Shown here in pieces: positions 22,418 to 33,228 of a stretch of DNA of 64,000 nt. A program made the position numbers and the translations under genes. Location: positions 3,131,629-3,195,628 of the forward strand of contig PTFA01000055.1 in the NCBI GenBank assembly GCA_003342895.1. The letters run 5' to 3'. The notes under the pieces are model-generated. The model saw nothing but the letters and a program-made list of their open reading frames with translations. It made no database searches and had not been told where the DNA came from. Position 1 is the stretch's first letter; each line of letters begins with the position of its first letter. Source of the stretch: Casuarius casuarius. Its lineage: Eukaryota > Chordata > Aves > Casuariiformes > Casuariidae.

Positions 22418-22952
22418 AACTCTACCCTCTCTTCCTACTGCTTCTGAAGCCAAACCCAGGCGTGCAATCTCACTCGCAGCAATTGCAGAGTGGCTGACGG
22501 CAGGATGCCTCCTACAGATCAAAGGCTGGGGGAGATGCAGCTGTGGTCCCGTGAAGTGGGACCCGGACACTGAAGTCTTTGCTTGACTCTCAGTGTTGGA
22601 GATCACCCCTGAAGCAATCTGGCTGAAGTTTAAGGGACTGTAGGGAAATTACTGATCTTTATGTGTTCCCATTCATTCCACCTGTGGCAATTCTCACGAG
22701 GTTTGCCTGCCAGTTCCCATGGCGAGCTGTGGGTTGGGAGAAACCTTACAATCAGTTGCCTCAACTTGTTACAGATCTTGGAATTGCTTGTTGCTGATGC
22801 TGTGTGATGTATTTTGTTCCTGGTGAATTTTATAGCTTGTGCTGGGTGAAGTTTTGATGTTTCTCCTGAATTAAGTATTGATTTATATATAACTTTCTCT
22901 GCTTCCTAGTCTGGGTTGGTAGATGGCTAGATTTTTGTAAATAATGTATTTC

Positions 22953-22958
22953 AATAAA
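22953..22958 (+). other. AATAAA, possible 3' end of a transcript
   Basis: The hexamer sits in a context typical of vertebrate 3' UTR ends: the preceding 100 nt are T-rich with TGTAAATAATGTATTTC just upstream, and a TG-rich stretch (TTCTATGTGG) follows within 15 nt. The preceding 300 bp are non-coding and UTR-like. No coding region was tied to it, so it could end a non-coding RNA, a distant gene or nothing. Confidence 0.3.
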
Positions 22959-24919
22959 ATCCTTCTATGTGGCTGCAGTTTCCACTTCATTGCAGTTGGG
23001 TAGGCAATGGTAAGGTTTTTAACCAGCACAAAACATCATTTAGATCATAAATCTCTGCAGTGAAAAACTTAAAAAGCTTGTGGTCAAAACTGCTAAGTGT
23101 AAACCATAAGTGGTCTTGTTTTAAAATTTGGAACAGTATGGAAACATAAATAGCAGTGTGCACAGGAAAACTAGCTTTGTTTCTGAAAGGGTGTTTCAAT
23201 TTTAGTTGCAACTTGAAAAACAGGAGAAAATGGCAGGCAGTATCAGTTAGAGAGAGATCTGCTGCTTGTATTCTCCCTGCTGTTCTCCTTTTTCCTGCCT
23301 CTGCTTGTGCAGACAGCAGCATGTTACAGCTGTAAGAGAAGAATTTGCTCGGACCCTTGTGGCTCAGGAACTGTTCACCTCCAGTCACTTGTCACTTCCA
23401 CTTCTTGATCTGGCTGCAGGTCACAGTAGCTCATGAGGGAAATGGAAGAGCCTGAGGGGAGTCTTGGACCTTTGACTAAATATCTGGAAGGAGAATTGTA
23501 AGAGAAAAGCATACACAGGTTTATGCTGAATACTGTGGTGGTGTGAGTGTGCTGGAAGTCTGGAGCCATCCATGAGGAAAATGTAGAATAAATATTGAAC
23601 AGGCATAAGGCAGGAAAGTGTACTGCCTTGCCAGGAGATATTGGACCAAAGAAATGTATGTTAATCCTAGTGGGAGTCACCAGTGAGATCAAATGAACAC
23701 AGCATGGTCTTAGTTCCCAGAAGGCTGTTATTTGGCTGACACACGCATGTTTTTGAAAGAGTCTAATTAGAGTCTGAACTGAAGTGAAGCATCATAATTT
23801 TCCATTTATTTATTTTCTTTTAATTTTAACAAGGAATTTTGACTGGGAATTTCTCTGTCTTTGGGGAATTTCCTTACAACCAGGCTACATCCTTTACAAT
23901 AAAAATATTCTGTATTTTTTCCTGTTCTCTTCACAAAAATGGACTTGGTTTCTTTAGTGGTATATTTGGAGTAAGAGACTTCTTCAACATATCTTTTGTT
24001 ACAGTGCCTGAATTGAATGGGCATCCTCTAAGGTTTCTTTGTCATGTCTTCTTTTGTTAAAAAGTGCATAAAGCTATACAGCATCTTCTCTCCATGCTTC
24101 TTACTAAATGTGGAAAGCACTGCTCTGGCAGAAAGCCATAGTAAGATATTTTGGCATCTGGAACAGAATGTCCATATGTTCCAGTCCCCCTCATTCTCCT
24201 CCGCCCCTGAGACCTCCACATTTATCTTTGAGGAGGACTGTGTTGGATGGAAATCTGCATGGAAATCATGCATGCCTGGCCTCTTGTGGAAAGGCACATA
24301 AAAAAGGAAACTCTTGATTTCATCAACCCATGATGCAACTTTTTGAGGATGCCCAAAGATACTTGTGCCCAGCCCTGGCTGAAACACCTAAAATTCTGGA
24401 GGATATGACATTTTCCATTGGTTTCATTAGGTGTGGGTGGGTGCTTTAATATAAAAATCTTTGGGTCAATGTTTAATCAATGGTAGTTTTGAGAATCTGA
24501 TTCCAGTTAGTCTTTATTTAAGTGTTTCTTTACAGTCTTGAAGTGGATTAGAAATGCCTATTCATATGTTAATGTGGGAAAATATAAGTAGTATAAAGTG
24601 GGATTAAGCTGGCATGAAAACAGAAAGTACAAGAACAAAAGGACTGTTGCAGGCAGCAGAAGGAAGAGGCCTGAAGGAAAATCCAAGAAGAATCCATGAG
24701 CTTCTTTAAAGAATAACTGAAAAACAGGCTGTTAGAAGAAATGGTACGAGAAATGCTTGGCACTGCTGCAGTGAAGTTAATGTCTCTCTGTTCATTGGCT
24801 TAGCAAAAATACAGAGGGAGAGGACAGAAGAGCTTCCCCGCAAAACTGCTCTGTTAACCAGGTTTCACAGGCTTGTATCTCTGCAGTTCTTGTATAACAG
24901 CGATGCCCAGCTGACAGCA
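22959..24919. other. anonymous non-coding sequence
   Basis: No gene or repeat family recognised. Open frames on the minus strand at 22987-23388 and 24028-24387 lack splice borders and recognisable content. Confidence 0.5.
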
Positions 24920-25090
24920 GCAGATGGGCCGGTGGGGGCTGCCCTGCCAGCGGCACCGTGCGTGCGGCAGTCGCGGCACTCCTGCAGCGCCTGGCCCGTG
25001 TGACTGTGGCGAGGCGCAGGCTTGCGGTGAGACACTGGGCAGTCCGGCCTCGCCTCCGAGAGAGGGGAAGCGAGAGCGGGTTGCTGCCAG
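24920..25090. promoter_or_regulatory. CpG-dense islet
   Basis: About 170 bp with many CpGs (for example GTGCGTGCGGCAGTCGCGG) inside AT-rich DNA. It may be a small promoter, a GC-rich exon or an enhancer. Open frames on both strands follow from the composition. No flanking exon could be matched, so direction is unknown. Confidence 0.35.
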
Positions 25091-27154
25091 GACAATTGCT
25101 GAAGCCCTCTTGCATCTTCTTTTCCAGCTTTTGGCCCATCAAGTGAGCTGGTGGGAAGAGAGCCTATGGGACCTTTTAGGAAGAAAAGGAGCTGTCAGAG
25201 CCACATAAATTCATCCGTCTCATAGGTTACTCACAACAGGTCTTAGAGCAAGAAGACTGCATGTATGGTGTGACCCATAGGCTGTGCTTCTTATGCCATA
25301 GCTTGTGACGTAGTCTAAGGCTAGAAAATTAAAATGAAAACCTATATATTAAAATGAAAACCCATATAGTGTTGAGATCCTGCCACATGTGCTTGGTGTG
25401 ATTTATAATTGAACGCTAAAATTCCAGCACTTTTAACAAGCCATTTAGAAAAGTTTTAAATTCTAAAAACTTCTCATTTTCAGCTTGCGAAGTGTAATTG
25501 CATGTGTGGTGGAGAAACCGGCTGAGCTGCTGCTATCCGTATGCGTTCTGTACATGTGACGCTGCATGCTGGGCTTATGCTGGTCACGTAGGGCTGATTC
25601 TTTAGAAGGAAATCACGTACGTGTTTCTGCCTTCAGCACTTTGTATATAGAAAGAACTTGCTATCATATTCACACTGGCAATTCACTGCAGCCTCTCGAT
25701 GAACTTAGCAAATTCTATTAAGTGCATGTTTGAAGGGACAAACTTTCACAATCACATTCAGCCCTTATTTTCACTTTCTGCAAGTCCTCTGAGCTATTCA
25801 TACAGTGTATGAGTATAAAATGCAGATTAGACTTCAGTTTGATAATGTAATGAGCAAACTTCAAAGCTTGAAGAGTTCGCTTTAGTTCAGACAAGTGCTG
25901 AAAAATCCAAAGATTTGCTTAGATCTTCTCTGAACAGGCTTGGAGTTCAGTGGGAAATGCAAAAGAATCTACTTTTCTTTTTCCTCCTGAGAATTTTTTA
26001 CATGCTCTCTTCTGAGTTGCTCTGGGAGCAGGAAGTGCTGAGGCACTTGGAAAAGAAAATCAACTTTAAAATATTGAATCTGACATTTTCAAACCTCAGA
26101 AAACATTATTGGCTTTCAAGTGATCATTTGATTCAGTTTATCTAAACCTAGTAAATATGCTGAACAACTATTTTTGTGATATTATTTGTGGAAGATCTTC
26201 TTTTGTTCTGAAGAAGAACACATCAAAGGGGAGAAATGATGGCTTTTATGGATGCTAAGCAGGATTTGCTTTTCTTAGTTTTTGCTATTCTTTGCCTTTT
26301 GATGATCAGTGTAGTAGAGCAGCATGGTCCTGAGCGCATTAATGGGCCCTGGCCAAGCTCCCCTGTGCACCCGCCGAGGCACCCATGGCCTGGGAGCCCC
26401 CAGCCCTGGCCTGAGCTATGTCATAGGTGTGCCTCTTCCCAGCCCTTCTCCCTGCTGCTCCCAAATTGTTGTTGGGATCCCCTGGTCTGACCTGGCACCT
26501 GGCTCTTTGCCTTGCTGTGTCCTGGATGCAGTGATTCAATATAGCATTAACAGTTTTAAATGGTGAAATTATTGCCAGACTGGGAATTATCAGCCACAGC
26601 ATAATGGTGTTAGGAAGACTCTTCTCATATTTAGTCTGTTTTCAATTTTGTAGCTTCATCATCTTGCACCAATGTGTGAAACCCTTGTGAATATGAAACC
26701 CTGTTGAATATTAGTAGGGTGATTGATAAGGCCCAACTCTCATGTGAATTCCATTTCCTTGTACCCCTTTATTTTTGTGCTTGAACAATTCAAATACTCA
26801 TAAACATTGTAATTATCTTCCTCCCTGCTCTGCTGTGATGTGTTCATCAGCATTAGATGAAGAAGTCAAGCCGTGAGGATGACTCTGATTTTGTAAAATT
26901 TTTTTTCCTACATCTTAATGATGCCAAGACCTTGAAAAAATATGGCAAATTCAACCCCTAGAAACTCATACAGAGGACCTTTCTTATGAAGCCCTAAGTT
27001 GCACTAGCATCTTTTTATGAAGGTCATATGAAAAAAGCCAATTTAATTAGCTTTGAGACATCATCCTATGGCTTCTTTGTGGGTTGCTGTTCTAAAAGTA
27101 AAGTGGATTTACTTCAGCTCACCCCTGCTGAAGTACTCTGCCCCTTTTTACTCA
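25091..27154. other. anonymous non-coding sequence
   Basis: Near 25327-25370 a 20-bp unit beginning ATTAAAATGAAAACC is duplicated in tandem with one change. About 26330-26510 is GC-rich but poor in CpG. No gene supported. Confidence 0.5.
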
Positions 27155-27300
27155 GTATTTCATAGGCTGTTGGAAAACAGGACTGGAAGGAGCCTGAGAG
27201 ATCACCTAGTTCATCCTCTGCCCCTCACAGAATCCATTATGTCTTCTGAAAGATGCCTGTCTAGCCTGGTATTTAAGATCTTAGCTGCTTTCTTCCAGGG
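27155..27300 (-). mobile_element. CR1 LINE fragment, antisense
   Basis: The plus strand carries the reverse complement of a CR1 3' end: a degenerate start around TTTCATAGG, then ACTGGAAGGAGCCTGAGAGA and TCACCTAGTTCATCCTCTGC, then GATGCCTGTCTAGCCTGG. These are in the order expected from the element. Diverged and short, hence inactive. Confidence 0.75.
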
Positions 27301-29974
27301 ATCCTAGGCCTTTTGCATTTTATCCATGCTCAGATGCTTGACGCTTCTGCTGTTTAGTATCTCATTTGAAAGTCACTGATAGCTTTAGGCTCAATCCTTT
27401 CCATTCACTAATGAGTAGGTAGTAGATGGGAATAGCACCAGTCCCCACAGTATTGGATAGATGTTGTGGTAAGATTCAAGACAAAAAACCCCTGAAACAT
27501 TGCAGATAGAATCACTTTTGGATCACTAAAGATGTCTTTTGTATCTTCTTTGTGTTTTTATCTGTCAGTATAATAGCTGATATCCCTTCTGAATAGAGCA
27601 TAAGCAAATACTGGTTTCCTTGGATATTTGGCAATATTTCACTCATTCTCTCCTGATTTTTGAAGCATGCAGCAGATGTCTCCATGACTTTGTTTTTTCT
27701 TCATTTTATTCCTAATCTGAACTTTTCTTCTTTACTTTTTGTCTACAGGTGATGTTTTGTTAGAATTATTTTAAAAGATTCGACATAAGTACTAGTGATG
27801 GATCTCTTCTTCCCTTTCAATAACTTTGTATGTCTGCCTGTCTATCTGTAAAACAAGTGTTCCAGTGATGAGAGTTTTCCTACTGGCTTCCCATGATGTA
27901 CAATGGACCATAAACACTGTCACTAAGCATTTCACTTCACTTATGTGAAGTGGTAACAGATTCTCTACCAAATTGTGCTGTCTGAACTCAGGGCAGTTTA
28001 AAGCAGATGCATCTAGCCTTTCGCAAACCAATAAAAGCAACCAAGTGAATATTAAAACCCAGAGCTTTATCAGTGTTGTAACAGCTTGTTTTTTATATTG
28101 CAGTTCAACTTGTGCATACACAAAAATGCAATACATTAGCCTGGAGTTAAAAAGGTAGTGTCTGTATTAACCCTGCACATGCATATGCATTTTCCAGTTC
28201 ATGCTTCAGGAAATTTGGACTCACAACCTCATAAGATTCTTGTGTTCCTCTGTCACACTCTTCTTTGTATGGAGTATAAATAGTAAGAGAGGATATATGT
28301 GACAGGTCTGTAGAGGTAGGAGATTTGAATAATAGTATGACCTAGTTTAATCATCAGCCTCTATATAATAATATAGTCTTTCTTTTACTCAAAGATATTC
28401 TTTGACTCAACTGTTGTTTTTAAGAATTCTCACTGATGAAAATAGCAGCTCGTTGCGTTAAGAAAGAAGGGTAGCTGTGATCTTGAAAAGCCAAGTCAGA
28501 TAGAAGAAATTTGAAGTTTGAGGATAGTAGAGCTGAGATAGTTCTGTAGAATCATTGATTATGATTTAAAACTTTAAAGCTTTTTAGCTGGTTGGGACTT
28601 CAACTGAAAATTTTGTAGTAGATGTGTGTGAGCACATGCGTATATAGGGCATTGGAGGTTTAAGCAAAAAATACAATACAAAACATGAACATTGTTCACT
28701 ATCAAGCAAATTATTTATTATCCATATGAATTATTCATTAGCAAGACAATATTAACAACACGAGAATATTCAGTTGTTACACGTTGTAAAACAGAAAAAG
28801 ATGGCTGCTACTTTGTAAAGTACCTTTACATGCCATTCTCTGTGGGCTTGGAGATAGTCACAGAAATCCCTACTGTGGGCTTCTGCTTAAACACACAGAT
28901 GCACAAGTACTCTGTAACACATTTAAGAATTAGTTTAAAAAGATCTATGGGAATGTGTTGCATTTTGGTGTTTTTACTGATTATCCAGAAGCTTGCAGTG
29001 GTGAGCATGTAGCAATTTGGCTGAATGCAAGAAGGGGCACAGGAAAAAGTTAAAGGTCTTTTACAAGGAATTGGCCATTTTTTCTATCCTGATGTATAAC
29101 AAATAAGTAGTCTTATCTTGTTAGTATTATTTTTATAATGAATAATCTATACTGTTCTAGTTTTGTACGATATTGTCCTCTTAAGCCTCTGTTTTGTTGT
29201 GCTGCTGCTGCATGTCACTGTTAGGACAGAAAGACAAAGAAAGCTCTTAATGAAGTTGCAAAGTTCTGATGGGGATGGACTCCCACTGTCCCTAATATAA
29301 GAGCTCCCGACTTGACCTCAAGGTTAAGTCCACATTCTGGTCACATCTCTGAAAGTACCCAGATGTACTCTGCTGGAATCAATAGAAACACTTCAGTTTA
29401 AAGGTGGTGTAAATGGTCATGTTTAATACCTTTCATGTTTTACATGCTGTTCATTTCATGTTTTCCCTTTGAGGAAAAATGAATCCCCTTTCTCTTCTTC
29501 GTATTAATGAATTTACTGTAATAATAATAATAATAAGAAAGGTAATGAAGCTCTTCCATTTTCTTCAGAATAATTAAAGATTCATTGGGGAGAGAGAAGC
29601 ATTGTATAGCCCACTGACTAGGAGATTCACAAAGAAAATTAAAAACCAAGGTTTGGACCTCTAGCCAATTAATATTGGTATATCTTATGACAAAAGGAAC
29701 GAATCCCACTGGAGAAAACCCCATCTTAGGCTGTTCATTAGCTTTGTAGAGCTGTTAACTCCCTGCAGGCATCTGAAGTATTTGAGCCCAGAGTCTCTTC
29801 CATGCAGATGAGTGAATTCACTTCTGGATGAAAAAGCATACGTAAGCGGACACGTGTGCTTACTGTAGGAGGTGCAGCCTTTGAGCTGTCTTAAGAGGCC
29901 AAAACCCAAGGGGTTGCGCAGCATGGGGCAAAATGGCTCTATTGGCTGTGCCTGGCTTTGAGTCCTCTACTGCA
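27301..29974. other. anonymous non-coding sequence
   Basis: No gene supported. A (TAA)6 microsatellite lies at 29519-29536. The rest is AT-rich. Confidence 0.5.
29519..29536. repeat. (TAA)6 microsatellite
   Basis: Six trinucleotide units in an uninterrupted run. Confidence 0.9.
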
Positions 29975-30200
29975 GGGCGCTACTGACGTTGGCTTCGCCG
30001 GGCCCCGGAGGAAGACGGCACCCATGGGGGGCCGGGCCCAGGCCCACACCCCACGCGGGAGCACAGACCCCAGAGCACTCTGTCGAGGCACCCCTGTCCC
30101 TCACCGTGGGGGCCCGAGCTCCACCGTGCCCCACAGTTTTGCAGGGCACCTGCTGCTTGCTTGGTGGGGCTGAATACCGCCCCGGTGAAGGTACGAGGGA
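29975..30200. promoter_or_regulatory. CpG-dense islet
   Basis: About 225 bp of high-GC sequence with roughly one CpG per 15 bp (for example GGCTTCGCCGGGCCCCGG), bounded on both sides by AT-rich DNA. It is a candidate promoter or GC-rich exon. Overlapping open frames on both strands (plus 29989-30279, minus 29980-30306) are explained by the base composition. No splice-linked exon was found. Confidence 0.35.
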
Positions 30201-31299
30201 CCTGGCCTCTGGGCACTTGGACACCAACATTAATCATGGAGAAGTCTGGAGCAATTTTGGTGTAATGGCTCCTATGTAACAGCCTCCCCTCAGTTTTAGG
30301 ATTCACATGGCCTCACTTCCCACCCTGTTCTCCACAAATATCTTTCAATCAAACACAGCATATAGCTGCACAGGGAAGGAAAAGGTGCCATGTCTGCCTA
30401 CTTCTTCCTCTTCTTTCAGAGTATTACAGAAATATTTAGGGAAGCAAAGAGGTGATTTGATTATCATTTAAATAAACTCATTGATTTTCTGTTCTTTCGC
30501 TTTCACTCAAATATACAGAACCACAAAGGAGAATCTTTGAACAGCGCTTTAAACACCTCTTAGGAATCTTTTCATTCATATAGTTACCATGATGCCAGAT
30601 ACCCTTCAGAGATGGGCTGCGAGCTTTAAACAGTCTTTAATAGCTGTTTTTAAATGCAGGTATAAAATGCAATATGAATCTGGAAGACTGCGTTGTGGAT
30701 TATCTTATTAATTGGCTTGCTTTGTAAGTAGAAGGGATTTTTTTCTCTATCTGCTAGTGCTGAAAATTGAGGATCTGAAATTCAAATGGATGAGTTTTTT
30801 GCTTTAGTGATAAAGGTCAGTACTTTGCAGTAAGAATTTGGATAGTCAATTAACTCTTCTTACTGTAACATGATACATGAAACAGAAGATGATAGTCCAC
30901 TCTCCTGGGATACTTTTGGGTTTGCTGGATTTTTTTTTTATTCTTAAAGCAGACAGATGAAATATATGTAAGAAATATGCTGGCAGAGCTGCAGTAATGG
31001 TATTTTTACGTAACCACTTTCAGTGAATCAGATTTTAAGATTCAAGATCTGAAGCAGAATGTATGTAAAGATTAAAATAACAAATAAATACATTTAAAAC
31101 AGGCATCCAAGTCTTACCAGTCTTCTAAGATATTAAGGACTTAGGAAACCCATGATTACAGCTTGAAAGGTAAACATCTTTTCATCTCATGCTTTAACAT
31201 CTGTGTAGAACTTTACAGCTTAGAGTCAACTCAAAAAGTTCTTATTCTCCACACGGTGAATAGCCGTATGTGGGACTAACCTCTCATAAGCCATCTGGG
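30201..31299. other. anonymous AT-rich sequence
   Basis: No feature supported. Confidence 0.55.
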
Positions 31300-31507
31300 A
31301 TGGTGTGACATGCCACCAGAGGGGCGTCCAGGATTCTTTCGGATTCTGGGGTTAGTTGCACTGAACTCGAGAGATCGTCATTTGTCAAGTGTGAGAATCT
31401 AATAGAGATAAGAGGTTATAACAAAGCTAATGGTATAGCAAAGCTAGAAATATAACAGCACTGAAAATATATATACATATCAGAGCTCTACAGTTAAATC
31501 ATGGCTG

Positions 31508-31815
31508 CGTGATACAATGACTGCTCTCGCCCTTTCCTTGAAGGCCACCCCTCCGGTATAGTTTTCCCTGGATTCTCAAGCAATGGGTGCATGGTACAGC
31601 GACCGCTCTTGCCCCTTGCAGGCCACTCTTCCGGTATAGTTTTCCCTGGTTTCTCTAACAATGGGTGCACGGTATAGCAACCGCTCTCACCTCTTGTGGG
31701 CCCCCCCTCCAGTATAGTTTTCCACAGTTTGTCTAACAACAGGTGCATGGTACAGTGACGGCTCTCTCCCTTTAAGGGCCACCCTTCTGGTCTAATTTTC
31801 CCAGTTTCCCCTCAC
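31508..31815. repeat. 78-bp tandem repeat, about four copies
   Basis: Copies are anchored by a GACTGCTCTC-type motif at 31519, 31601, 31679 and 31757, giving spacings of 82, 78 and 78 bp; the first copy carries a 4-bp insertion. Each copy also shares a TATAGTTTTCCC-type core. Copies differ by several substitutions, so the array is not very recent. Because 78 is divisible by three, the minus strand stays open through the array and would encode a roughly 26-residue repeat. That frame begins at an ATG at 31748 and stops at 31494, and is opened upstream by a TGA near 31815. Confidence 0.88.
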
Positions 31816-31919
31816 CACGCTGGTGACATCAGGGGCATCCCCGCTAACGGCTGGGTTCTCAAGGCCGCAGGCCAGCTGACCGTGGGTCTGAGTCCACACA
31901 AGTGTATGTGGTTTACTCC

Positions 31920-31927
31920 CTTTTATA
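31920..31927 (-). promoter_or_regulatory. TATA box (TATAAAAG on minus strand)
   Basis: The minus strand reads GGGTATAAAAGGGAG, a canonical TATA element with GC-rich flanks. In that direction a start site would fall near 31890 and transcription would run into the 78-bp repeat array. On the plus strand the same site reads TTTTATAC, a weaker TATA element that would place the array upstream as an enhancer. Which direction is used cannot be told from the sequence. Confidence 0.4.
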
Positions 31928-32300
31928 CCCGGTCAGAACAACGCCAGCCCACAGCCACACCAAGGCCGCGCAGCTCTAGTCAGTACCAGCGTGCACAGCA
32001 GCAGGTGACCTCGTCCTCAGCCCAGCCACTGCTCCCTGGGTAGCAATGCGCCCATTAGCAGGTCGTTTTGTGGTGAATGGCTCCACAGCCTGGAGATGTC
32101 TGTGGTGTGGGTCTGCTGCGTGACTTCTCCTTTGTCTGGACTTGTCAGTCCCGGGGCTGTTAGAGGATGTGCCTCCAGGCTGCAGTGTGGTGGCCTTGGC
32201 CGTGATGCACCTGGAGTTTGTTAACTCTTGGGGAGCGCCCCAGAGCAAACGCCTCTTCTATGGGCTGCACCATCCGGTGTCCTACACTTGCCTGTGTGGT

Positions 32301-33084
32301 GCGTGTCAAATGGCTAAATCTAATGTTGTTACACCAGTTTTATGCCAGATCAAAATCTGGCCCTTGGCATTTTCAAAAAACATGTGCATATTTATACAGG
32401 CTCAAAAAAATTACAGTTATCTTTATAGCATGAGTCATAGTCTGCAATTTGATAAAGAACAAAATATGTTGTAATTTAGCCACCCTGAAACATTTGCCAT
32501 CTTTATTGCATTTTTTTTCACAGTTTAAAGAAGTGCTATAATTAATGATATCTGAGCCTTAATCACTATTATTTGAGAACAGTATGTACATAATTGTCAG
32601 AATCTACAGCCTAAATTAATTTATAGACTAAAAGTAGTCTTAGTCTTTTGCTGCTGTAAATGAACATTTTATAAACAGTGTTCATTACATTTAGACTTCA
32701 GTTAGTAACAAAACATACTGTCATTTTTAAATCTCATGTTGGTAGTGTAACTCTGGTATACAGTGGGTGCTGGTAACAAGTCAACACTTGTCAGTTGTTA
32801 CCATATGGTAGGATCTTAGATAACACAGTTATTTCCTGTTCGGCCTAGGATACCATTGTGTGGGAACTGCCCATTAATGTTGACTTTTAATGCCAGTCAT
32901 TCCAACCATTTTTTATTCTAGTATTTGAGATGCCAATTATAGGTTGGGTTCTGTTGAAGATTCCCTGATTCTATTTCTGGCTTTTCCATTAACTCAAGGA
33001 CAAGGAAGTTGGTTAATTTTTCTGTCCTTCATTATTTCTAACTTTTAAATAGGTTTAGTAGTTAGAACCAGTCAGTAATTTTTT
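32301..33084. other. anonymous AT-rich sequence
   Basis: No feature supported. Confidence 0.55.
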
Positions 33085-33228
33085 GCCAAACTTTTATTTG
33101 TCTAGAAATACTGTTCTTGCATGCCAAAAACTTTTCACAGGTATGACCACTTTTTGTTTCCCAAAACTTTTACCAGAAAAAGAAACAACTTTTGCCAAAA
33201 CTTTTATCAGAAAAAAGCATTTCTCCTC
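33085..33228. repeat. decayed tandem repeat, period 34-38 bp
   Basis: Four copies of a unit headed by CCAAAACTTTT followed by a CAG/AGAAA-type segment start at about 33085, 33123, 33160 and 33194. The last two copies are the most alike (both carry CCAAAACTTTTAYCAGAAAA). The plus-strand open frame here is a consequence of the repeat. Confidence 0.7.

Larger units (their letters stand above)
31300..32300. mobile_element. LTR-like GC-rich repeat block
   Basis: A roughly 1-kb block whose composition changes abruptly from its AT-rich flanks. It contains a four-copy 78-bp tandem repeat (31508-31815), a TATA box about 100 bp to the right (31920-31927) and then about 300 bp of GC-rich leader-like sequence. 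Tandem enhancer-like repeats followed by a TATA element and a GC-rich tail is the architecture of a retroviral LTR (U3-R-U5) on the plus strand, so a solo LTR of an endogenous retrovirus is a reasonable guess. Against this, I could not define TG...CA ends, a target-site duplication, a primer-binding site or an AATAAA. The outer coordinates are approximate. Confidence 0.35.

Noticed and set aside
28545..28615. Antisense CR1 start (AGAATCAT...GGTTGGGACTTCAAC)
   Set aside because: The resemblance is limited to two short motifs at the wrong spacing.
31330..31360. Retroviral primer-binding site near the left edge of the LTR-like block
   Set aside because: The GGGGCGTCCAGGATT segment is only vaguely like known tRNA-complementary sites and does not start with TGG at a plausible LTR end.
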